Assembly: GCA_964367145.1 (NCBI GenBank)
Contig: CAYIWJ010000002.1
Span: 1-54,006, forward strand
DNA from: JAHFLD01 sp964367145
GTDB taxonomy: Bacteria; Patescibacteriota; Minisyncoccia; UBA6257; 1-14-0-10-40-38
DNA: 54,006 nucleotides
Direction: 5' to 3'
Part shown: positions 22,917 to 31,760 of the stretch, piece by piece
Numbering within the stretch: the stretch's first letter is position 1
Layout of the letters: each line of letters starts with the position of its first letter
Notes under the pieces: model-generated
The model's input: only the letters and a program-made list of their open reading frames with translations
Databases searched by the model: none
What the model was told of the DNA's origin: nothing
Position numbers and translations under genes: made by a program

Positions 22917-25900
22917 ATGCGTTTCGACTTAAATAATAAAACCCTCGCCCAGCTTGAAGAAGAAGTCCTGGAGCTTTGGCGGTCCAAAAAAGTCTTTGAG
23001 AGAATCCAAAAAAAGCGCAAGAGCCAAACACCTTTTCGATTTTTTGAAGGTCCGCCGACCGCCAACGGCCGCCCCGGTATTCATCACATCTTGGCCCGCG
23101 CCTTCAAAGATGCCGTACTTCGCTACCAAACTATGCGGGGCAAATATGTTTTGCGCCGAGCCGGTTGGGACACTCACGGCTTGCCCGTGGAAATTGAGGT
23201 GGAAAAAGAGCTGGGCATCAAAAACAAGCCCGAAATTGAAAAATATGGCATCAGTGAGTTCAATGCCAAAGCCAAAGAGTCAGTTTGGAAGTATAAAACC
23301 GAGTGGGAAAAACTAACCGAGCGCGTCGGCTTTTGGCTGGATTTTAATCATCCCTACGTAACCTACGAAACCGACTACATAGAATCAGTCTGGTGGGTGA
23401 TCGGCGAAGTGGAAAAGCGAGGCCTCTTGGAAAAGGGACATCGCGTAGTACCCTGGTGTCCGCGTTGCGAAACCTCGCTCTCCAGTCACGAACTTGCCCA
23501 ACCCGGCGCCTATAAAACCACCAAAGATCCCTCGCTTTATGTTAAGTTCCCGCTTGTTGGCGAAAAAAATACCTACCTTCTCGTTTGGACAACAACTCCT
23601 TGGACTCTGCCGGGAAACATGGCGGTCGCGGTCAATCCCAATCTCACCTACACAAAATTCAAATCAGGGGACGAATTTTTTTGGGCCTACAAAATGCCGG
23701 AGCTCCCTGTCTCGACTAACGAAGGACAAACTCGTCGCGAAGTATCAGCCACCAAAGAAACCAAAAAAGGGCACGAGCTCTTAGGAAAAAAATACGAGCC
23801 ACTTTTTGCGAACAAAAAAATAACGACACCCCAACTCTATTCGGTTCTCGCGGGAGATTTTGTCTCAACCGAGGACGGCACGGGTCTTGTTCACATAGCC
23901 CCAGCCTTCGGTGAAGAAGATCTAAAACTCTGGCGAGCCGCGCATGACGGCAAGCGAACCGAAATCATAACCAATGTGGATGGCGAAGGTCACATGGGCG
24001 ATGGTCTTCCCGGCGCCGGTCAATTTATCAAAAAAGCCGACGAGGCAATTCTACAAAACCTCACCGAGCGCGGCTTAGTCTACGAATGCACGACTCTCGA
24101 ACACGAATATCCTTTTTGCTGGAGGTGCTCCACACCGCTCATTTATTTCGCCCGCGATTCTTGGTTTATAAAAATGAGCTCACTCCGCGATGAGTTAGTA
24201 AAAGAAAATCAAACCATCAACTGGGTGCCAAGCCATGTTAAAGAAGGTCGCTTCGGGGAGTGGCTTAAAGATGTCAAGGATTGGTCGCTTTCCCGCGAGC
24301 GCTATTGGGGAACTCCCTTGCCCGTCTGGGAATGCACCTCGTGCGCCGCGCATCAAGTGGTCGGAAGCGTGGACGACCTAAACAAACTTGGTTCGGCTAA
24401 AAATACATTCTATGCAATTCGTCACGGCGAGGCCGACCACATCCTCCAAGGAGTTACCGCCAGTTGGCCGGAAACGAAAAACATCTCTCATCTTACCCCG
24501 AGGGGGCGCGAGCAAGTCGCGGACTCCGCCAAAAAACTCTTGTCCAAAAAAATAGATCTGATCGTTTGCTCGCCAATGACCCGCGCCAAAGAAACCGCGG
24601 AAATTATTCATCAAGTAACCCACGCCCCCGTCGTTTACGATGAGCGCTTGGTAGATATTAACTGTGGAATTTTTGACGGCCAATCCATAGCTAACTATCG
24701 CGCCTTTTTCAAAGACGTGGATAATCGCCTTAACGCCGCCCCGCCCGGCGGAGAATCTCCCGCCCAAGTTCGGGCGCGCATGGCGCAGGCTTTGCAGTCT
24801 CTACAAAAAGAACACGCCAGCAAACGCATTTTAATCGTTGGTCACGATGATCCGCTTCGGATGCTCCGCGCGAGTATCAAGCGATTGTCCGAAGCAAAAA
24901 CCTTAAAGCAAAAAAGCCTTAAGCTCGGCGAAATAATTTCCCTTGGTCGCGCCTATTTTCCATTCAACACCAAAGGCGAGGTTGATCTCCACAAGCCCTT
25001 TATCGACGAAATAACTTTGCGCTGTACTGCTTGCAAAAAAGGGGAGATGCGCCGAGTTAAAGAAGTCATGGATGTTTGGCTGGATTCAGGCTGTATGCCA
25101 TTCGCCGAGTGGCACTATCCTTTTGAAAACCAGGAGCAAATTGAAGCTGGTCAACATTTTCCGGCGGACTACATCGTGGAGGGTATGGATCAAACCCGCG
25201 GCTGGTTCTACACCATGCTCGCGGTCTCGGTCCTGCTCGGTCGGGGCGCGCCCTACAAAAACGCCATCTCGTTAGGCTTGGTGTTGGATAAAAACGGCCA
25301 GAAAATGTCCAAGTCCAAAGGCAACGCGGTTGACCCCTGGGAGATGATTAAAAAATATGGCGCCGACACTATCCGCTGGTTCTTCTTCTCGGTTGGCGAT
25401 CCCGGCGAACCAAAAAAATTTAACGAAACCGAACTGGCTACGGTTTACCGCAAAGTTTTTTTAATCGTCTGGAACTCTTTCTTATTTTTGAAAACCTATC
25501 AAGCCGGCGAAAAAACCGCTCCCCCGAACAAAGTTTTAGATGTCTGGATTCAGGCGAGGGCATCCGAGACCGAACAAAAGACGCGCCAAGCCATGGATGC
25601 GTTTGATCTGCGAGCTGCGGTTTTAGCCATTGAAATCTTTATTGACGATCTTTCCCGCTGGTATATTCGTCGTTCACGGCGAAATCTCTCGGTACCGGTT
25701 TTAACCGAAGCTTTATTCACGCTTTCTCGTCTTCTGGCGCCCTTCGCTCCCTTTTTTGCCGAGGCCTTGTTTCAGGGACTCAAAAAAATCGCTTCGGGCA
25801 AAAAAGCGGATATTTTAGGAGCCACCTCAATTCATGAAGTTAATTGGCCATCGTCCAGCGTCTACAACCAAAAGATAATCTCTGACATGGCGCGGCTTCG

Positions 25901-26366
25901 CGCCTACGCGGCGCAAGCCCTGGCCCTGCGCGAAAAAGCTGGCATCAAAGTCCGCCAACCCTTGCGCCGCCTGACTATAAAATCCGCCTCGCCCCTTGAC
26001 CAAGAGCTACTCGAAATCTTGAAAGACGAAATTAATGTTAAAGAAATAGTCATTAATGAGAACGCCCAGCAGGATCTTGATCTGGACACTCAAATTACCG
26101 AGGAGCTAAAACAAGAAGGCGTCTTGCGCGAACTGGTGCGCGCCATCCAACAACTCCGCGCCAAAGCCAATCTAAAAACCAGCGACAAAATTATAGTCTT
26201 GCTCAAAGGGGAAGCCATAGATCAAGTTCTTGGACTATACCGCGCGGAAATCCTAAAAACCGTTAACGCGATAGATATTATTAGTCAAAAAAGCGGCACC
26301 TGGAAGGCCGTCGCCGATCTTGTGATTGATGGCCAGCAAATTAGTCTAGGGATCAAGAAGGGCTAA
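22917..26366 (+). CDS. ileS: Isoleucyl-tRNA synthetase with an inserted histidine phosphatase domain
   Basis: A 1149-residue class I synthetase. The HIGH region is the GRPGIHHILAR variant (51-61) seen in actinobacterial/archaeal-type IleRS. The CP1 editing domain contains the TTTPWTLPGN motif (225-234). KMSKS is at 797-801 and an anticodon-binding domain follows. Between the two halves of the zinc module (C473/C476 and C703/C706) sits an extra domain, residues about 494-690. It has RHGE (502-505), SPMTRAKETAE (552-562), a DINCGIFDG segment (580-588) and GHDDP (642-646). These are the histidine phosphatase (phosphoglycerate mutase-like) active-site motifs with both His (503 and 643) kept. Without the insert the protein would be about 950 residues, a normal length. 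The substrate of the insert is unknown. Confidence 0.95.
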   Translation: MRFDLNNKTLAQLEEEVLELWRSKKVFERIQKKRKSQTPFRFFEGPPTANGRPGIHHILARAFKDAVLRYQTMRGKYVLRRAGWDTHGLPVEIEVEKELGIKNKPEIEKYGISEFNAKAKESVWKYKTEWEKLTERVGFWLDFNHPYVTYETDYIESVWWVIGEVEKRGLLEKGHRVVPWCPRCETSLSSHELAQPGAYKTTKDPSLYVKFPLVGEKNTYLLVWTTTPWTLPGNMAVAVNPNLTYTKFKSGDEFFWAYKMPELPVSTNEGQTRREVSATKETKKGHELLGKKYEPLFANKKITTPQLYSVLAGDFVSTEDGTGLVHIAPAFGEEDLKLWRAAHDGKRTEIITNVDGEGHMGDGLPGAGQFIKKADEAILQNLTERGLVYECTTLEHEYPFCWRCSTPLIYFARDSWFIKMSSLRDELVKENQTINWVPSHVKEGRFGEWLKDVKDWSLSRERYWGTPLPVWECTSCAAHQVVGSVDDLNKLGSAKNTFYAIRHGEADHILQGVTASWPETKNISHLTPRGREQVADSAKKLLSKKIDLIVCSPMTRAKETAEIIHQVTHAPVVYDERLVDINCGIFDGQSIANYRAFFKDVDNRLNAAPPGGESPAQVRARMAQALQSLQKEHASKRILIVGHDDPLRMLRASIKRLSEAKTLKQKSLKLGEIISLGRAYFPFNTKGEVDLHKPFIDEITLRCTACKKGEMRRVKEVMDVWLDSGCMPFAEWHYPFENQEQIEAGQHFPADYIVEGMDQTRGWFYTMLAVSVLLGRGAPYKNAISLGLVLDKNGQKMSKSKGNAVDPWEMIKKYGADTIRWFFFSVGDPGEPKKFNETELATVYRKVFLIVWNSFLFLKTYQAGEKTAPPNKVLDVWIQARASETEQKTRQAMDAFDLRAAVLAIEIFIDDLSRWYIRRSRRNLSVPVLTEALFTLSRLLAPFAPFFAEALFQGLKKIASGKKADILGATSIHEVNWPSSSVYNQKIISDMARLRAYAAQALALREKAGIKVRQPLRRLTIKSASPLDQELLEILKDEINVKEIVINENAQQDLDLDTQITEELKQEGVLRELVRAIQQLRAKANLKTSDKIIVLLKGEAIDQVLGLYRAEILKTVNAIDIISQKSGTWKAVADLVIDGQQISLGIKKG

Positions 26367-26405
26367 GCTTCTAGGCAAGTCAAAAAACAGATTATAATTG
26401 ATTAC

Positions 26406-26479
26406 ATGGAAAAATTGCCACCGCTTCCCGAAATCAAAATCGGTCGCTACGAACACTACAAAGGCAAACCCTATCAAGT
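26406..26479 (+). CDS. DUF1653 protein, 5' part (cut by gap)
   Basis: The start is ATG 26406, 7 nt after a perfect TATAAT (26393-26398). The readable N-terminus ends GRYEHYKGKPYQ before the 100-N gap. That matches the GRYxHYKGxxY opening of DUF1653, a small domain of unknown function of about 60-70 residues. The 3' part is missing. Confidence 0.65.
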
Positions 26480-26579
26480 NNNNNNNNNNNNNNNNNNNNN
26501 NNNNNNNNNNNNNNNNNNNNNNNNNNNNNNNNNNNNNNNNNNNNNNNNNNNNNNNNNNNNNNNNNNNNNNNNNNNNNNN
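26480..26579. other. Assembly gap (100 N)
   Basis: A run of exactly 100 N removing the end of the DUF1653 gene and the start of the next gene. Real length is unknown. Confidence 0.99.
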
Positions 26580-26683
26580 TCGCCAAGAAAAAGTCCGCCA
26601 CCCTAGCCAAGGCAATGGAAGTTCACGCCAGAAACGCCACTCTTCGCCGGAACGGCTCGCGGATTGTCTTAATCCGATCATGA
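26580..26683 (+). CDS. 3' end of an unidentified gene after the gap
   Basis: The frame reading GCC AAG AAA AAG from 26582 stays open to TGA 26681-26683 and gives about 33 residues ending RNGSRIVLIRS. The TGA overlaps the ATG of the next gene (ATGA), which argues that this frame is genuine and coupled to it. The family cannot be judged from the fragment. Confidence 0.45.
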
Positions 26684-26913
26684 ATCTACGACTTGCGACC
26701 GAATCAAAACCCGTCGATGCGGAGTTTAGCCAATACGTCCAAGAACGCCTAACCGAAATTGGGCATCGCCTTCTGGTGAATAAGGTTGAAAAGGAAGTCC
26801 TGGAAAGAGAGCGGGACCAACTGCGGAAAAACTGTTCGCATTCTCATGCAGTGGTTGATGTCGAGCGCAACACCAAGCATTGTCCCGATTGCGGCTGGAG
26901 CAACGACTTTTAG
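26680..26913 (+). CDS. Small helical zinc-binding protein
   Basis: The start at ATG 26680 overlaps the previous stop by 4 nt. The 77-residue product has a long amphipathic, charged helix (EFSQYVQERLTEIGHRLLVN through KEVLERERDQLRK). It ends in a metal-binding knuckle made of C(SHSH) and HCPDCGWSNDF. Function is unknown. A terminator follows. Confidence 0.55.
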   Translation: MNLRLATESKPVDAEFSQYVQERLTEIGHRLLVNKVEKEVLERERDQLRKNCSHSHAVVDVERNTKHCPDCGWSNDF

Positions 26914-26939
26914 AAGTCGCATCTTCCGTCACCGCAACG

Positions 26940-26967
26940 CCGACCCCACCCCGGGTCGGTTTTTTTA
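26940..26967 (+). terminator. Terminator after the small zinc protein
   Basis: CCGACCC (26940-26946) pairs with GGGTCGG (26953-26959), followed by TTTTTTTAT. Confidence 0.88.
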
Positions 26968-27042
26968 TCAAAAAAACATATAAATACACAGTTAAGCACC
27001 GGGACCCGCAACAAAAAAATGAGGCAAATGAAAAGCTTCCAT

Positions 27043-28767
27043 CTACAACTCAATGACTACGGGCAACACCATCGGTCGCCTATGAGTTTTGGTAAACAAA
27101 AACTGCCCGATCTGATCACGAATCAGCGTCTTTAGGTAGTCGGCATCCATTCGTTGTTCCGGTATGCGTGAGAGCAGTCCTTTAATTTTGCGCCGAACTT
27201 CTTCCAGAATTTCCTTGTTTTCTTTTAAGAAGATAAATCCGCGCGAAATAATGTCGGGATTTTTTAACAACCTTCCGGTTGTCTTATTCACCGAGGCGAT
27301 AATTACCACCATACCCTCCTGCGCCAAAACTCTCCGGTCTCGCAAAACCACCTCCTCCACGTCGCCCACGCCAAGCCCATCCACCATCACATAGAAAGCA
27401 GGAATAGTTTCCTTGGTGATGACGAAAGTATCTTTGGTCAATTCCGCCACGTGTCCATTGTCCGGCAAAAAAGTATTTTCTTTGGGCATGCCGGCCAAAT
27501 GTCCATTTTTACAGTTGGCGGCGCGCTTGAAATAATGACCATGAATCGGCACCAAAAACTTTGGATTCGTAAGTTTGATGACCATGATCAACTCATCCTT
27601 GGGAGCGTGTCCGCTGGAGTGAATGTCAATGTCAGAGTTTTGATAAACAATCGCGCCTTGGCGAGCAAGCGTGTCTTTTAGATTTTGTACGCTCCGTTCA
27701 TTGCCCGGAATCACCGACGACGAAAAGATGATCGTGTCGTGAGGTTTAACCGAGACATGGCGATGATCGCCGTTCGCTATGCGCATCAATCCCGCGTTCT
27801 CTTGTCCCTGCGCGCCGGTGGTTAAAATCAAAACTTTATTATCCCGATGTTTATGCACCTCTTCCACTGGAATCAGATGCCCTTTTTTGGCCTTGATATA
27901 GCCCAAGTTTTGGGCGATGTTGATGTTTTCTTTCATCGATCTTCCATTGATCGCCACCACGCGGCCAAGCCGTTCGGCGATGGCAATAATCTCCGAGATG
28001 CGTGAAATCATGGATGAGAAAGTGGCCAGAATAATCCGTCCCTCGGCCACCTCAAATAATTTTTGCAGATTCATCTCCACGGTTTTTTCTGACATCGAAA
28101 AACCCTCCTTGTCGGCGTTGGTGCTGTCAACAAACAGAGTGTGAACCCCTTGGCGACTCAAGGCTTCTAGGTGATCCAATCCCTGGGGCTTGCCGTTCTC
28201 GTCATAATCAATACGGAAGTCGGCGTAGTGCACCATGTTGCCGACGGGAGTTTCCAGCGAAACACCAATCGTATCCGGAATGGTGTGCGCCATTTCAAAA
28301 AAGTTGGCGGTAAAGTGTTTGGAGATCGGCACTCGGTCGCCGTGCTTCACGATCTGAAAACGCAGTTTTGGCGCGTTACGAAATTCGTCTTGTCTGCGCT
28401 CCACCATCGCCTTGGTCAAGTCGGTGGTGTAGATAATCGGATTACCCAGTTTTTCAATTAGGTAGGGAATCGCCCCCACGTGATCAAAATGCGCGTGCGA
28501 TAAAATCAACCCGCGGATATTCTGTTTCTTTGACTCCAAGTAGCTAACGTTGGGAATAATAAAATCAACCCCCGGAGTTTCCTCCTCGGGAAATTGAATC
28601 CCCGCGTCAATCAACACGATTTCATCCTGGTACTCAAAAAACATCATGTTGCGACCGACTTCTTCTAAGCCACCGACCGGAACAAAGCGCAAGGCATCGG
28701 CCGCTCCGGTTGGTTTATGTCCCCCCCGATGGGAGCTGTTGGGACTAGAATGTTCTTTTCGAATCAT
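27043..28767 (-). CDS. rnj: Ribonuclease J
   Basis: A 574-residue metallo-beta-lactamase/beta-CASP RNase. GGLEEVGRNMMFFEY opens the fold, LSHAHFDHVGAIPYL carries the zinc ligands, and the ESGHASHxD-like region reads IDIHSSGHAPKDEL. The C-terminal domain is KGLLSRIPEQRMDADYLKTL. The first 20 residues are a polar, His/Gly-rich extension. RNase J degrades RNA 5' to 3' and matures rRNA. RNase Y is also encoded here (45576), the Gram-positive-like RNA decay set. Confidence 0.95.
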   Translation of the reverse strand: MIRKEHSSPNSSHRGGHKPTGAADALRFVPVGGLEEVGRNMMFFEYQDEIVLIDAGIQFPEEETPGVDFIIPNVSYLESKKQNIRGLILSHAHFDHVGAIPYLIEKLGNPIIYTTDLTKAMVERRQDEFRNAPKLRFQIVKHGDRVPISKHFTANFFEMAHTIPDTIGVSLETPVGNMVHYADFRIDYDENGKPQGLDHLEALSRQGVHTLFVDSTNADKEGFSMSEKTVEMNLQKLFEVAEGRIILATFSSMISRISEIIAIAERLGRVVAINGRSMKENINIAQNLGYIKAKKGHLIPVEEVHKHRDNKVLILTTGAQGQENAGLMRIANGDHRHVSVKPHDTIIFSSSVIPGNERSVQNLKDTLARQGAIVYQNSDIDIHSSGHAPKDELIMVIKLTNPKFLVPIHGHYFKRAANCKNGHLAGMPKENTFLPDNGHVAELTKDTFVITKETIPAFYVMVDGLGVGDVEEVVLRDRRVLAQEGMVVIIASVNKTTGRLLKNPDIISRGFIFLKENKEILEEVRRKIKGLLSRIPEQRMDADYLKTLIRDQIGQFLFTKTHRRPMVLPVVIEL

Positions 28768-28840
28768 AGATCTATATTTTTATTATTAGTTGATAATGAG
28801 ATTAAACTGCGCGAGGCGAAAAAAGAAAAATGAATCGTTC

Positions 28841-29121
28841 CACGCAAAGCGCCATAGTGAAGCGGGGTCTGTCGGATAAATCATCATCCGGAGTGGGCGA
28901 GGAGGGATTTGAACCCTCACAGCCTTGCGGCCATAGGCTCCTGAAGCCTACGTGTCTGCCATTTCACCACTCGCCCGAATAAAACGGACGCGCTTCACTG
29001 GGGCGCATTGCGCGTAACAGGGCTAGCTTTCCTTTCGTCGCTCGACCGTCAGCGAAAGCGAACTCTAGCCCACGCGAACCCTGTCTTTTTCCGCCCTCAC
29101 GCAAGGCGCCCATTGAGCGCT
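28841..29121. repeat. Palindromic element and flanking direct repeats around tRNA-Leu
   Basis: A near-direct repeat CACGCAAAGCGCCATAGTG (from 28841) and CACGCAAGGCGCCCATTGA (from 29098) brackets the tRNA-Leu plus a hairpin. The strand between 28989 and 29121 folds back on itself: the outer arm 28989-29014 pairs with 29100-29121. Inside, ACAGGG (29017-29022) pairs with CCCTGT (29079-29084), GGCTAG with CTAGCC (29065-29070), and CTTTCG with AGCGAAAG. GCGCC..AGTGAAGC (28849-28863) is also complementary to 28992-29006, on the other side of the tRNA. Confidence 0.6.
28894..28976 (-). tRNA. tRNA-Leu (anticodon CAG)
   Basis: An 83-nt cloverleaf: acceptor GGGCGAG/CTCGCCC with discriminator A, anticodon loop TTCAGGA in stem TAGGC/GCCTA, a long variable arm (GGCCGCAAGGCTG region) as required for tRNA-Leu, and T arm GAGGG-TTCAAAT-CCCTC. 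The CCA end is not encoded. Confidence 0.93.
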
Positions 29122-29144
29122 TTATGTGAGGGAAGAAGTTTAGA

Positions 29145-30803
29145 CTAGCGCAAAACCCTGGCAGTTTTCAAAAACCAATGAGCTACATCGCGAAATCGCT
29201 CGGAAGGCGTGGCGATGAATTGTGTCGTAAACCCACCAAGGTCTTTCTGGTGAATATAAAGATAACTTGGTGAAAAAAGAAACACTGCCGGATAATCATT
29301 ATGTATAGAAGCTTGCAACCGAGTCAGGGTATTTAGTCGGGAAGTCCGATCAAAATCTTTCCGCACCGATTCCAGCATTGCATCAACTCCGCGATTTTCA
29401 TAAAGCGACAGATTCAATCCAGGAAAGAAACGCTCCGAAGAGTGCCAAAAGGAAAAAACATCCGGAGTGTTTTTTAAGATATTTCCAAAAAGAATCATTT
29501 GATAATCTCGCTCCTTAAGCGAGTGGGCGTTAATCTCCGCTGGCGACAGCAGTTGAATGTTCAATCGGATACCGACGCGCTGATAAGCATCGCGTAAAAT
29601 TACCGCCACGTCTTTTAAGAAAGAAATATCGGGAACTACCAAATCAAAAGAAAGTTGAACCTCCCCGCCGCCAATTGTTTTCGCCCGAACGCCGTCAGTT
29701 TTTAACTTCCACCCCGCCACGTCCAAAATTTTCGCCACCCCCTCGGGATCATACCGATCAATATTGGCGAAGGTTGAAACATAACCCTCAATTCCGGGAT
29801 GAAGTGGGCCGTACATTAATAGTCCGTTGTCCCGTAGAACATTGCCTAAAACGGTCTCGCGATCAGCGGCGCGGGCCAGCGCTGTTCTCACGGCGATATC
29901 TTTGAGCCCCAAATGCGCATTCTGATTAAGGAAGATGGCATAATATCGGGGCATCGGAACCACAGTCGTGGCGTGACTGATTTTTACCTTATCCAGCGCG
30001 CGATAATCCAGTCCTCCTAAGCCGTCAATCTCTCGCCGATTAAAGGCGTTGAGCGCGTTCTCGTAAGAATCAAAAAATTTAACCGCCAGATTTTTTATCA
30101 AAACCTCACCCTCGGGATAATTGGGATTGGCTTCAGTAAAATAGTCGGTAATAAATCCATCCTTTCGTTTGATGAAGTTTCGGAAACGATACGGCCCACT
30201 GCCGACCGGCTCCAAGTTGTAGCTTGAAAGCCGCAAATTAGCGGGAGGGATGGTGCCAAAAATATGACGCGGCACCACGTGAAGGTTTTGAAGGCTCGTC
30301 TCAAAAAAAGCGTAGGCAGTTCGCAGTGAAAATCGCACTTCGCGTTCACTCAAGCGCTCCACGGTAACACCTTGCCACAGGGGCGTAAGCGGCGAGCGCG
30401 ACTCCGAATCATTTATCGTGTCAATTGTAAAAACCACGTCATCGCTCGTTAACGGCTCATCGTCGCTCCAGCGCAAATCAGGCTTCAAAAAAACATTCCA
30501 GGTCTTGTGATCCTCGCTTTCTTTGATTGATTCCGTTAAACGGGAAAGCGGACTAAAAAACACCTCAATCAGATCGCGGTCGGGATCGTTCGAGGCGGCG
30601 AGTATGGGATTAATGGCAATCGGCTGACCAATTAATCCCTCAATGTAAGTTCCGCCGGCAACTGGAGCGACTACGGTTTGGCTGTAAAAAAGGTGCGTCC
30701 CGCCAAAAATCGCCGAAACCCCAAACACGGCGAGCGACCCAATAAAGAGCCGCGCCTCGGTTAATGTCAGGTGTTTAAAAAGAATGCGAAGTCTAGAAAA
30801 CAA
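29145..30803 (-). CDS. Family 5 extracellular solute-binding protein (peptide ABC type)
   Basis: A 552-residue protein with an N-terminal membrane anchor (about 19-37). SBP_bac_5 features follow: EGLIGQPIAINPILAASND, LKPDLRWSDDEPLTSDDVVF, and ALARAADRETVLGNVL. A C-terminal DAMLESVRKDFDRTSRL segment and the final FLFSPSYLYIHQKDLGGF complete the fold. It captures peptides outside the membrane. No permease or ATPase gene is adjacent. The N-terminus overlaps the end of secG by 11 nt, so it is translated from the same mRNA. Confidence 0.88.
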   Translation of the reverse strand: MFSRLRILFKHLTLTEARLFIGSLAVFGVSAIFGGTHLFYSQTVVAPVAGGTYIEGLIGQPIAINPILAASNDPDRDLIEVFFSPLSRLTESIKESEDHKTWNVFLKPDLRWSDDEPLTSDDVVFTIDTINDSESRSPLTPLWQGVTVERLSEREVRFSLRTAYAFFETSLQNLHVVPRHIFGTIPPANLRLSSYNLEPVGSGPYRFRNFIKRKDGFITDYFTEANPNYPEGEVLIKNLAVKFFDSYENALNAFNRREIDGLGGLDYRALDKVKISHATTVVPMPRYYAIFLNQNAHLGLKDIAVRTALARAADRETVLGNVLRDNGLLMYGPLHPGIEGYVSTFANIDRYDPEGVAKILDVAGWKLKTDGVRAKTIGGGEVQLSFDLVVPDISFLKDVAVILRDAYQRVGIRLNIQLLSPAEINAHSLKERDYQMILFGNILKNTPDVFSFWHSSERFFPGLNLSLYENRGVDAMLESVRKDFDRTSRLNTLTRLQASIHNDYPAVFLFSPSYLYIHQKDLGGFTTQFIATPSERFRDVAHWFLKTARVLR

Positions 30804-31014
30804 GGTTGAGTAAAGCTAATCCCGCGAAAACGGCGACAAATATGATTGTCGCGCCAAAGATGAATCTTTCCAATCCGCGGCGTTGTTGATAAAAACCGCC
30901 ATCGCCACCACCCCCGCCAAAAATTCCAGAAACTCCAGCCTCCCGCTCTTGGAGCAAGACCAGAACAATCAGAATCAAAGCAACGACGATTTGGGCGATC
31001 TCGAGAGCAACCAT
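30793..31014 (-). CDS. secG: Preprotein translocase subunit SecG
   Basis: A 73-residue protein with two membrane helices (about 4-22 and 50-72) joined by a Gly-rich loop (SGIFGGGGGDGGFYQQRRG), the SecG/Sec61-beta-like layout with the characteristic LLQ motif (LVLLQEREAGVSGIFGG). It stabilises SecYEG. It is upstream of the solute-binding protein, overlapping it by 11 nt. Confidence 0.9.
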   Translation of the reverse strand: MVALEIAQIVVALILIVLVLLQEREAGVSGIFGGGGGDGGFYQQRRGLERFIFGATIIFVAVFAGLALLNLVF

Positions 31015-31033
31015 AAAAATAAAAGTTAAAGTT

Positions 31034-31396
31034 TTAGCTAAGGCTCTTTTTTCCCGACGATCCGATAATAACAGTCACCACGCTAATTATCAGTGTCGCG
31101 TAAAGTAGCGAATCCAGTCCAGTAATAGTAATCGCCGCCGAATAAAAGTCAAGAGCATAGAGTAGAAAGGCGTTAATTACCACGGTAAAGAGTCCGAGCG
31201 TCAGCAAGATGATCGGCGAAAAAATCACCTTCAAAATCGGGCGAATAACCGCGTGGCTTAAGGTTAGCAGAATTGCAATCAAGGCCACGTCAAACGGTTG
31301 GTGAGAAATCTGGAACCTCGGCAAAAAATAAGCGGCCGCGATTATACCGACCAAATGCGCCAGAAATGAAATAAAAAACTTAGAAAAAATTCGCAT
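31034..31396 (-). CDS. Phage holin superfamily IV-like membrane protein
   Basis: A 120-residue protein with four hydrophobic helices, the pattern of the widespread PF04020 family (SHAVIRPILKVIFSPIILLTLGLF, the RP-x-L motif before helix 3). ATG 31396 is preferred over an upstream GTG at 31420. Despite the family name, most members are chromosomal proteins of unknown role, and nothing phage-like lies near. It is 19 nt upstream of secG on the same strand. Confidence 0.8.
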   Translation of the reverse strand: MRIFSKFFISFLAHLVGIIAAAYFLPRFQISHQPFDVALIAILLTLSHAVIRPILKVIFSPIILLTLGLFTVVINAFLLYALDFYSAAITITGLDSLLYATLIISVVTVIIGSSGKKSLS

Positions 31397-31439
31397 AAAC
31401 CAACGCTTTAATAGTATCACAAATCACCCAATTAGTTGA

Positions 31440-31713
31440 CAGTGGCTACTATAAACTGGCATTCTCTGGCTAACGCTTCTGGCGAAAACGATCATGGTCA
31501 TGTTACCTTTCGGTAACTATTCTGAGTCTGTTCCTCGCCAGAAGCACTTTTAAAATTCCAGCGGCTGAACGAAAACGAGTATGTTTCTCAAAAACGATCG
31601 GGTCAATGTTCGGCTCCTTAATCTAGGAGAGAAGACGAAGGCGGACATGTTGTTCTCACAACTTTTGAAGTTCTGTTTTCTCTCCGCCCCCGACTAACCT
31701 CGGGGGTTTTTTT
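31440..31713 (+). ncRNA. Candidate structured non-coding RNA ending in a terminator
   Basis: No convincing ORF is present; the longest is about 38 codons at 31581. The strand contains GCTTCTGGCGA (31476-31486) pairing with TCGCCAGAAGC (31535-31545), an inner GTTACC/GGTAAC hairpin, and GGAGAGAA/TTCTCTCC (31626-31633 with 31678-31685). It finishes in an intrinsic terminator. TTGACA occurs at 31436-31441 with TACTAT-like sequence nearby, but the spacing is unclear. I could not match it to RNase P RNA, 6S or SRP RNA. Confidence 0.5.
31687..31713 (+). terminator. Terminator of the candidate ncRNA
   Basis: CCCCCGA (31687-31693) pairs with TCGGGGG (31700-31706), loop CTAACC, then TTTTTTT. The stem and loop are identical to the terminator at 36208-36240. 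Confidence 0.9.
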
Positions 31714-31760
31714 ATCCACGACCCGCCAAGACTCTTATTTTGCGCCACATCCGTCAAAGT

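Noticed and set aside
31034..31396. Prophage signature from the holin-like gene
   Set aside because: The family is common in bacterial chromosomes and no other phage gene is near.
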